DNA of 64,000 nt from the NCBI GenBank assembly GCA_021613335.1, contig JAJTWR010000365.1, forward strand, positions 716,001 through 780,000. The letters run 5' to 3'. Source of the DNA: Whitmania pigra. Taxonomy: Eukaryota > Annelida > Clitellata > Hirudinida > Haemopidae. Made by a program: the position numbers and the translations under genes. Below, in pieces: positions 55,991-64,000 of this stretch (position 1 is its first letter; each line of letters opens with the position of its first letter). The notes below the pieces were generated by a model. That model was not told where the DNA came from, searched no databases, and saw only the letters and a list, made by a program, of their open reading frames with translations.

Positions 55991-56684
55991 GAACACCAGT
56001 TTCCTGTGTCATAAATCAATAAACTTTTATTGAAAAGTAATGAAAAACATATTAATTTGATCTAGCTTTTGAAAAAGGTCATCTCCAAACTAAGATGAAA
56101 AATGAAATTATTTTAGGAGCATCCAAGAGTTTATTGCTCTAACATATTCTGCACAATCACAAACTTGCACTAATTCTACTGTATTACAAATAATTTATAA
56201 AATTTACTCTTTTAACATATTGTCACACATATCAATCAATTCTGTTTGCATTGGTTGTGGTACCAAATTTGAGAAAGGAAATGTAAATAGACTGAAGCCC
56301 AGCTCATGATCAGCAAAATCAGCATGTCAGAACTGGAACTCTGTCTTCAAAGCATCTATTTAGTTTGGTATATTTCTTGGAGTTTGTGTTGGCATCAGTT
56401 ATATAAATAGCTATATATATAGGCTGTATCATTTTGAAGATATTTATTAGCTCGATAAGATGATATACGTCAAAAAAAGTTTCCCAGTTAAATAAATTTA
56501 GTTTATTGCAAATTAAATTTTGAAATCAATTCTCATAATCTATATATAATCATGAGTTTGTCCCAGCATTTTGATTGGCTAAAATAAACTCCGCCCAACA
56601 GATAAACTTTGCCCAGAAAATGAATGAAATATTCTAAATCATAAATTTTTAAGTCAACAAATAATTTAATAATTTTTCCTGCAG
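55991..56684. other. AT-rich non-coding stretch
   Basis: No gene recognised before the exon candidate at 56685. Confidence 0.4.
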
Positions 56685-56837
56685 CAGGACAAAATACTGA
56701 AACTCGAGAGCAGGCTCGACAAAGAGCGGCAACAGGACGAGATGCTGAAACTCTCAAGCAAGTCGAATCAAGAATTTCGACACCATCGATTTAAAGTCTC
56801 TACTTTCTTTTCTTACAAACTGAATTCATTTTTATAA
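56685..56837 (+). CDS. Possible terminal coiled-coil exon, plus strand
   Basis: After the acceptor TTTTTCCTGCAG a GC-richer plus frame runs 51 codons to a TAA at 56837: QDKILKLESRLDKERQQDEM and on. The first 26 residues are charged with Leu/Ile at heptad-like spacing, a coiled coil; the remainder is basic and then hydrophobic. No upstream exon of the same gene was recognised, as the DNA to the left is transposons and the protease pseudogene. It may be the last exon of a gene with a long intron, or part of a captured gene. Confidence 0.35.
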   Translation, partial: QDKILKLESRLDKERQQDEMLKLSSKSNQEFRHHRFKVSTFFSYKLNSFL

Positions 56838-57474
56838 GAAAAACTCTGCCAGCCTCCAGCGAACAGCGGTAAATACAATTTGAAAACAATGCGCCAGCAC
56901 TGTGAGAAAAAAATAATCGAAAAAAATTTATAAAATATAGTGAAGTATTTCGCCAGTTTTTAATTTATCGTTTAATATAATAATTATTATTATATCGTTT
57001 TAAGTTAAAATGGAAGACGCCATTTAAAAATTCACTATTTTCCCAGACACAATTTCACCTATTTGTAAACAGTGTAATTGTCTCGCTGCGTAAGATCACG
57101 TCTAAAATATAATAATGCAAGATAATGCAGGTGATAGCCTAGCGCATCTATTTTCGGATTCAAATTTATATTTTTAACGCAGAAATACATTATTTTATTG
57201 TTCTAACGCTGAAATATTTAAGTTAAAAATCTCAAAAACCCGTCCAAGACGAAAAGTACTGGAGTCGAAAGGGAAGCGACAATATATCTTCTTTGTTTAA
57301 AATCGCACTCCTTTCTTTCGCTTGTAAGCTCCTGTTTTCAGAAATTTCAGCAGAGGATTAGAAATTCTCCCTGAAAAATCGCTCTCTTCCCCTTTGGCTT
57401 CGTCTCGCAGACGCACGTAGAACTACTTGGGTGGCAGTTATAAATAAAATCAAGAAAAAGCTTTCAAGGTTTTT
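56838..57474. repeat. Dispersed repeat related to FER upstream DNA
   Basis: About 57050-57415 (CTATTTGTAAACAGTGTAAT, TTTTCAGAAATTTCAG, CTGAAAAATCGCTC) corresponds block by block to 28930-29165. AT-rich otherwise. Confidence 0.5.
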
Positions 57475-59804
57475 TCAAGGCTTAGAAGTTGTATATGCAG
57501 TTCTTCTGGATGGCACAGGATCATCTTCTTCGTCTAAATATTCAGTGACGTCAGTCAATGGATCGTCGTCGTCATCATCTGCGTCATAGTTTGACCAGAC
57601 GGATGCTTTGCTTCTGTTTGAGGATCTTGGAGAGAATCCATGTTTTGTATTTAAGTTTACGGGATGTTGATTCCTGAAATTATTATTGCTATTGTTTAAG
57701 TTATTTTTCGGAACATTTTCTTCTTCATTGTATACGTCCCTCTCAGGTCGAGTCCTTTGTCTTGGTAGTTCAAGGTCATTTTGAGGAGGTTCTAAATCAT
57801 ACTGGTTCACTTGAACTTGCGGAAAGTTTGAAAAAGCTGGCATCGCTTGATTAAAGGCGTAATCCCTCGCCTTGAGTTCGTTGTACTTGTCGAGGAAATT
57901 TTTTAAATAAACTTGCACCAAAGGAGTCTGTTTTGAGTCCACTGGAGTCGCCATCCTCCCTAAAACCTGAGGGTCTGAGGAAGATGCTTGCCTGTAGGCG
58001 GCGTTTGAGGCCTTGTTGCAACTTTCCAGTACCGCATGCAGGTCTTCAGTCCTGGAAAGCGAGACGTGTTTGATTTATTCTGCTAACCAAATCTGCCAGT
58101 TTAGCATTAAGGTAAAAAAAAAAGCTACTGAATGCTAATTTTGTTGGTTTAACTTGAGTTTATTAATAAATTTACAATGGTTAGTGCATGTTATTGGCTG
58201 ATTATTAAGTTAACTTCTGTTACCTTTTGTATGGTTCGACTTCTTTTTCAAGATAGTTTTCGTTGGAACGTTTTTCAGTCTTAAAACGTTAAAGTGACGT
58301 GTAAAATGATTCCAATGACATTCTGCTTCTTAATTCGTAATTAATAATATTAATTTACTATTACGTTAACAGTTGCCGATTAAAAATGTTCTACAAGCTT
58401 AACTTTAATGCAGTCCTGTTTGCAAGAAGTAAATCATAATAAATCAAAGTCAAATTATAAAGCATTGCAAGCATTGGATTTTATTAAAAATTTAAGCAAG
58501 TGGAGAATTTCAATAAATAGAATATTTTAATAAATTGAATACTTTAATATATAGATTGTTCCAATAATTAGAATATTAAAAAAAAATTATTTCAAATATT
58601 TATTCGCATTGAAACACCGAACTGCTTTGTTCGACAGGTGATGTATTCCGAATGTATTCCCAATAACTTAATAATAAGTGCCCCTTCGGAGAATTTTGAC
58701 TTTGTTTACTTAATTAAGCAAATTACATGGCAAATAAAAAATCACATACATGACTATAAAAACATGACCTAAAACCATGACCTAAAAATATGACCTTGAA
58801 CTCGTGACCTTACCACGAGGTTAGGACTGGCAGTTGAAAGTCTCATCAACTCCAGGTTCTTCTCAGCTGTTTCTGCTCTTTCGATGATTTTTTCCACCGT
58901 CCTCTCCAGTCTTTCCTTCGCTATGGCTTCCTTTTCCTCGATCGATTTCATGTAATTTAACTGGTCGGCAAGCTCCCTGCTCGGGCGAGAATGATGCAAA
59001 TACAGTTGTAGAAATGAATAAATAAATAAAATAAATAAATAAATGAATAAGTGAGTAAATGTTGTAAGTTCTAGTATTAGTTGTGATACTAAATTTAAAT
59101 TTCAAGATGTTATTATTATTATTATTGTTCTGCTTATAGTTCAGTTGTTAACCTAATAAAAATATTATTAATATAAAAATAAATATTTTACAACGTATAG
59201 CTTTAAACAAAAAAACAACAACAAAATATGAAAAATATATGATCAATCGAAGATCAACATGGACAAACTTATTTTTCCTTTCCAAAAGACTTTCCTTTTC
59301 CATGAGTTTGGCTTTCAGATCTTCCAACTCGTTTCTGATCTTTCGATTCTGCTCCTCCATCTTGTTGTACTCCTCCTCCATGTTCTGATTCTTCTCGGAA
59401 AGGGTGCTCAGCTTTTTAACGGCCGTGTCCAAACTGGACTCTTTGATTTTTATTTCCTCGTTCAGCTTTCTGATCTGCTCCCTACTCTGCTCCGTTGACT
59501 TCATGGCCTCTTTTAGTAGGTAGCGCTTTGCCTGAGCCAACTGTTCTGCCTCTGCTAGTCCCTGTGTGTGTCTATTTTCCTTTACTGCCGACCATGGGTC
59601 GTTTGCCAGAGGAGTACTTAGTTTGGAGATGCTCTCTTTGGGCAAGAAAGAGTCTGGTGGGAGAGAGGTACTGGAGGCTGGCAGCGGTTCCTGGTTGATG
59701 TGAATCTTGAGGATGTGCTGCCTCAGTTCCGGCAGAGAAGAGAAGACTGCTTGTTGTCCAGTACTTCGGCATTTTGGACAATGGTAGGGGACCGAGTTTT
59801 CCAT
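57475..59804 (-). CDS. C2H2 zinc-finger / coiled-coil protein, three exons found
   Basis: Exon 59269-59804 starts at ATG (MENSVPYHCPKC): residues 8-34 form one C2H2 finger (C-P-K-C ... H-I-L-K-I-H), then a Ser/Pro-rich stretch and from about 90 a long coiled coil rich in E/K (EAEQLAQAKRYLLKEAM, KLNEEIKIKES). Exon 58814-58976 continues the coil (KEAIAKERLERTVEKIIERA) in phase. Exon 57475-58052 encodes about 190 further residues, beginning TEDLHAVLESCNKASNA and ending in an acidic tail (YDADDDDDD). The phase between the second and third does not fit directly, so a small exon between 58053 and 58813 is probably missing. A single finger plus coil suggests a structural, perhaps centrosomal or ciliary, protein rather than a DNA binder; that is inference. 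I do not recognise the family. Confidence 0.75.
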
Positions 59805-60492
59805 GACCCTTTTAAGAATTAATTCATTAAAAATGTTTCAAGTTGAAACAAAAAATAGTTTTTAAAGAATCAGTGACTCTTATTCAAATGATTTCAAGGT
59901 TCGTTTTTGAGAAAATGCATGAAAATAATAGTGAAAAATAACAACAAACCTAAACGTTCTTTACGACTATCCGTTTAATTGGACGTGAAATGAACAATAA
60001 AAAATGCAATTAATTATCAACTTATTAGTTCAATTAAACAATAAACTGTGGTTCATTATTCATCCTAACATTATTTGAATTTAATAGCCACGGCATACGA
60101 TGGTTTATGCAAGCAATGCAGTGATCAATAAAGAGCAGATGGTGGACCCCATGTTTACTAGCTTTGCTATCTTATAATCAGCTATCACTCACAAGATTTT
60201 TAGTTGAAAATATTGCCACATTATAATAAAACCAGTAAGTTTTTATCGTTAATTAAAAAATAATATTAAAGTGCATTTGCACAATATTATCTCAAATGTT
60301 TAGTAATAATCTAATGAGAAATAAAAATCATATATTAGTTTTAGTATCTTATAATTACAAACTATTAAACGCACCAATTCCTCGGCAAATAGGAGTACAA
60401 AACATGTGCAAAACAAAATCTAAATAAAATTAATTAAAATAGATCGTCATTAAAACATTAAAAGAAAAAAAATACTCTTCCGATAATTGCAG
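59805..60492. other. Intergenic DNA, upstream of the zinc-finger gene
   Basis: AT-rich; must hold the promoter of the minus-strand gene. No TATA box or gene seen. Confidence 0.4.
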
Positions 60493-61327
60493 GACATTTT
60501 GAAGCCTTACAGGCGGAAGGCGAACTTCAGCAAAAGATTAAAAAACTCTCCAATTCACGTGACCGGCTTCGTTCGGTCATGTTGGGCCATTTTATGTCGG
60601 CCATTCTCGTGTCTTGTCTTTTATTTGTCTTGCTTTGTTTTGCCCTGTTTTGTATTGTTTCGTTTCGTTTTGTATTTTATTTTATTGCATTGTATTGTAT
60701 TGTATTGTATTGTATTGTATTGTATTGTATTTTATTTTATTTTATTTTATTGCATTGCATTGCATTGTATTGTATTGTATTGTATTGTTTTGTATTGTAT
60801 TGTATTGTTTTGTATTGTATTGTATGTATTGTATTGTATGTATTGTATTGTATTGTATTGTATTGTATTGTATTGTATTGTGTTGTATTGCATTGTATTG
60901 TATTGCATTGTATTGTATTGCATTGTTTTGCATTGCATTGCATTGCATTACATTGCATTGTATTGCATTGTTTTGCATTGCATTGCATTACATTGCATTG
61001 TATTGCATTGCATTACATTACATTGCATTGTATTGTGTTGCATTGCATTGCATTACATTGCATTGTATTGTATAATTATTGTATGGTTTTGTTTTGTTTT
61101 GTTTTATTGCTTCCTTTCCACTCTGTCCGCATGTCGACGGACTCGATTCCATGCATACAAATGAGCGTCCAACGACTTTCCTTCTTCTTATTCTTTTTAT
61201 TTTCCTCCTCTCCTTCCTCTCTGGACCACCCGCATTCGTCCAGGTCATGGAGCAATGGAAAAGACATTCGCGCACAAGAAAGCACACGGGAAAACACGAG
61301 CACACACAAACACAAGAGAGAGTGTGA
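60493..61327 (+). CDS. Possible leucine-zipper protein, two 3' exons
   Basis: After the acceptor ATTGCAG a plus frame reads HFEALQAEGELQQKIKKL and SNSRDRLRS to 60575. Residues at positions 4, 11, 18 and 25 (Ala, Leu, Leu, Leu) make a heptad, and the pattern recalls the zipper of C/EBP-type bZIP proteins. A weak donor (GTCATG) would remove the (ATTGT)n intron and join an exon at 61244-61327 (VMEQWKRHSRTRKHTGKHEH, stop TGA), whose acceptor CATTCGTCCAG follows a good pyrimidine tract. The phases fit. The basic DNA-binding region would have to lie in an exon upstream that I could not find. All other ORFs here are microsatellite artefacts. Confidence 0.35.
60620..61110. repeat. (ATTGT)n pentanucleotide microsatellite
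   Basis: About 450 bases of ATTGT/ATTGC/TTTGT variants. Long open frames on both strands within it are consequences of the 5-base period. Confidence 0.97.
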
Positions 61328-62953
61328 GTGACTGGGTGGGCGGGGAGAGAGTTTGATTATGACTGAATTGCTTGACTCTAATAACGAAGATTAATAATTG
61401 ATAATACGTTCGATTATGCAATTATGATTATGGTGATCATAACGACGATGACGATGATGACGATGGCGATGATCATGATGATGACGCCGGTCACTTGTTT
61501 TAGTTTTGTGTGTGTAATTATTTCAACCAAAAAGTGGATCACAAGTGGATCGCTAACACAAATTGGTACATATGCAACTGTAAATATATAGAGCACACAG
61601 ACAAAATTTAAGTCAATTAAATTGTTAGAAACTTTCTCAAATCGGCGTTGAAAATGCAGGCCGTAAATCGATTACGAATTGTGGAGCTAATAATATATGA
61701 GGCTAGACGATTGTGACGATTATTGATGATGAAATTCGGAACATTCCAAGCCGCTAGCAGACGCCTCGGACGAATTCCACGGAAAAAGCGCGAAGGATAT
61801 TCGCGAATTGATTGCAGATCGGTTTACGGTTCAAGTTAATCCTGTCTGCAGGTTCAAACATCGCGTAAACAATTTACGACAGATAATAAAAAGGAAAAAA
61901 AACAGGAGGGGAGTAATTTTAAAGTAAAATGAGACAAAATTTATTTCAAAAGCACCTTAATTTTATCTTAAAATTCATCGAAAAGAAGCTAAAAGATTTC
62001 AAGAATCTCGTCCGAAAGAATAGATTCAGAATACCAGGCAAAGATCTTCAACAAAACAATAAAAAATAAAAATAAAGATTTAAAAAATCTTTTCAAAAGC
62101 TAAAAACCCTGTCGAGAAATTGAAACAGAAACAGCAGGAGGAAGGACCACACAACCAGGGCTGGAAATTTATGCCCTCTCGGGGGACCAATCGCAGGAGA
62201 GGTCGCATTATTTACACCGGATGATCCATTGTGCTGGATGTCTGACCAGCACCTAATGTCTTTACACGTGCATAAACAAGATCGCGGCGTTCAAAAAACA
62301 TTTTCTCCTTTTTATATTTATTATTTTTTTATTCCTTTTTCCACCACGTTTATTTATCTCGACAGCCGCCACCTTTTGGCCCTTAAGTTCTCATGGGATT
62401 GGTTTGCTGCCGGAGGACACATGTCTGCACCCGCTGAGAAAATGGAAGAAATTTTTGGCGAATAATCGATTGCTTTTTTGTCTTAAATTGTTATTTTTGT
62501 ATACGGAAAATATTTCCTTAAGTTTTTCTTTTGTTTATTTTCAGAATAATACAAACCCATACTTTTTGTTGGTAGGTTGCAATCAGGATCGCATGATGAT
62601 GATTATTTGAATGTCGTCTTCAGTTGTTTAGTCTTAATAAATTTATTTTAAATTAAAACAATCAAAATAAAGTCTCAAAAATATTTTGTCTTTGTCTTTA
62701 TGCCTTCTTAGGTTTTATGACTAAATAGCAGGTCTGAACCTGTTCCACAATTCTGTTTTTTAAGACGTCAACTGCACTGCCTCGAAAAAAAGTAATCAAA
62801 ATGAATACATTTAAATAAATAAATAAATCTTCATTTTTCAATCTCTTAAAATTTGCTTCAACAAGAAACCTATTTTGTCCCCAAAAGTCAGCAACGAGCG
62901 AAATAAGCAGATCCACGGATTCCCGGTGCGTGAATAATGCACGGATGTCATCA
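61328..62953. other. Region without a recognised gene
   Basis: 61440-61485 is a GATGAC/GATGAT microsatellite. A short plus ORF at 62421-62465 (MSAPAEKMEEIFGE) has a good start context but no continuation. 62700-62760 on the minus strand has no family. Confidence 0.4.
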
Positions 62954-63225
62954 TGCAGCGGTGCATGGAAGCATCTTCCGTCAGCGTGAGCATTCACTCG
63001 GAACCGATAATTCATCCCGACAACACTCCGCCGAGAACAATTCACAATTCATGTCCTCAGAGACAGGGCCCCCTTCTCATGTTCAGCAGCATTTTGACCC
63101 CAACTCCGGATGTTTATGGCAACCTGTTGAAGATGAGAGAGGCGGCAAAAGCTTTCATTAAAGAAGGAACAATAACACCTTGGAATTCTGCTGCTGCCAT
63201 CGCTAATAGTGCAGCTTTTTTTTAA
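62954..63225 (+). CDS. Possible terminal exon of an unknown gene
   Basis: After ATCATGCAG a GC-richer plus frame runs about 90 codons to a TAA at 63223. It reads RCMEASSVSVSIHSEPIIHP, then TPTPDVYGNLLKMREAAKAF and IKEGTITPWNSAAAI. The Pro/Ser-rich first half and helical second half look protein-like. AATAAA follows at 63247. No upstream exon or family was identified; overlapping ORFs in other frames make the choice uncertain. Confidence 0.35.
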
Positions 63226-63615
63226 AATGGCTAACGTTGTTGTCAAATAAATGTTTTAGTTATAACTGTTAGTTATAAATGTTAGTTTAATACTAAATCA
63301 TGACTTGACTTGATTGGTTCCTGTTTGATGATGAAAATGAGTAAACTCATGTCTGCTTCCTTGCAAAATGGAAATTACGAACTTGTAGCTGTATTATTTA
63401 ACTTATTTAAATAATAATTCGAAAGTCTCAAATTATGGTTATGTTATTTCATTTATTTATATAACAATTCATAAGTCTGAAATCATGAATATTTATAAGA
63501 TTAGTGTGTCTCGTGACTGAAACTAGCCACCGACACATCAACTTTGGTGATCAGACTGTTAGTAAAAATAATTATTTTTATTGACACTCGAAAGATTTAC
63601 ACAGTCCGAGTTTAC
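63226..63615. other. AT-rich non-coding stretch
   Basis: Contains only the possible poly(A) signal at 63247. Confidence 0.4.
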
Positions 63616-63835
63616 GGCTTGCAGGTTGGTCGTATGGGTAGAGTTACTGCTTGCAGCGGTAAAATGAACATGCGTTATGTGTCATGTTCGCATCCCAACC
63701 TTCATTGCCAGGGAGCGCCCTCGAGTAGGGTTGCCATGTAAACGGGTTGCTATGTAAACGGGTTGCTATGCAAATGGTGAATCGATTAAGAATTGTCATC
63801 ACATCCTATCCGGGTACACAAGGCACTTACAAAAT
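63616..63835 (+). repeat. tRNA-derived SINE, family A
   Basis: CTTGCAGGTTGGTCGTATGG (A-box region), TTATGTGTCATGTTCGCATC (B-box region), GGGAGCGCCCTCGAGTAGGG, an internal duplication of GTAAACGGGTTGCTATG, and the tail TATCCGGGTACACAAGGCAC. The tail links it to the 1.1-kb copy. Confidence 0.7.
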
Positions 63836-64000
63836 CGGTTAAATACTGTCAAAGGTAATATTAAAAGTTGTTCATTCAACCGTGAAGTGGAACTTCTCTT
63901 GGTTTGTCATGTGTCCAAAGCGTCATAAAAGTAGTTTCCAACTATTTGAAAATTTGATGATTGTGATGATGATGATGACGACGTCGATGATGACGATGTT

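Noticed and set aside
60579..61331. Long overlapping ORFs of 60-250 codons on both strands
   Set aside because: They are produced by the 5-base period of the (ATTGT)n array, which avoids stops in several frames; residues are only I/V/L/C/H/Y or N/T/Q repeats.

Overview
This is a nuclear DNA window from a eukaryote, almost certainly an invertebrate animal. It is AT-rich (long A/T introns and intergenic DNA), genes are split by GT..AG introns, and it encodes metazoan-only signalling proteins (a FES/FER non-receptor tyrosine kinase and a Crk SH2-SH3-SH3 adaptor). The repeats (CR1/L2-like LINEs, tRNA-derived SINEs, hAT, Tc1/mariner, a Mutator-like foldback element, Copia) and the MIG-17/ADAMTS-like protease fit a lophotrochozoan such as an annelid or mollusc, but the phylum is inference. 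Nearly all recognisable genes lie on the minus strand. There is no operon structure.

Layout. 1-604: last-read part of an unrecognised minus-strand gene running off the left edge. 1.1-11.9 kb: gene-poor, with LINE and SINE debris, two copies of a structured GC-rich module (4.06-4.29 and 4.69-4.91 kb), and a small secreted PAN-like gene (6.2-6.6 kb). 11.9-16.6 kb: CRK (seven exons found, N-terminal exon missing). 18.1-28.8 kb: FES/FER kinase, a complete 15-exon model of 1109 codons in which every splice phase agrees. The reader should note that CRK lies directly downstream of the kinase in the same orientation, and that the kinase carries two PxxPxK motifs of the kind the Crk N-SH3 domain binds.

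29-41 kb is a transposon nest: a Tc1/mariner element (32.0-38.2 kb) hit twice at one site by 5'-truncated SINEs, then by an intact Copia LTR retrotransposon with two indistinguishable LTRs and a 5-bp target duplication; beyond it are LINE and hAT relics. 41.6-48.7 kb: a MIG-17/ADAMTS-like metalloprotease gene (13 exons found) with an altered zinc motif and PLAC-like modules in place of thrombospondin repeats; one intron holds a 1.1-kb foldback element with about 290-bp inverted arms and a 9-bp target duplication, enclosing part of a hAT transposase. 49-56 kb: hAT relic, a CR1-like LINE end, and a decayed, internally deleted second copy of the protease locus (53.4-56.0 kb).

56.7-64 kb: a minus-strand gene for a C2H2 zinc-finger/coiled-coil protein (57.5-59.8 kb), isolated plus-strand coiled-coil exons (56.7, 60.5 and 61.2 kb), a large (ATTGT)n microsatellite, a possible terminal exon near 63 kb and a SINE. 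Exon borders were placed by hand from splice consensus, phase and protein family fit; no database search was possible.
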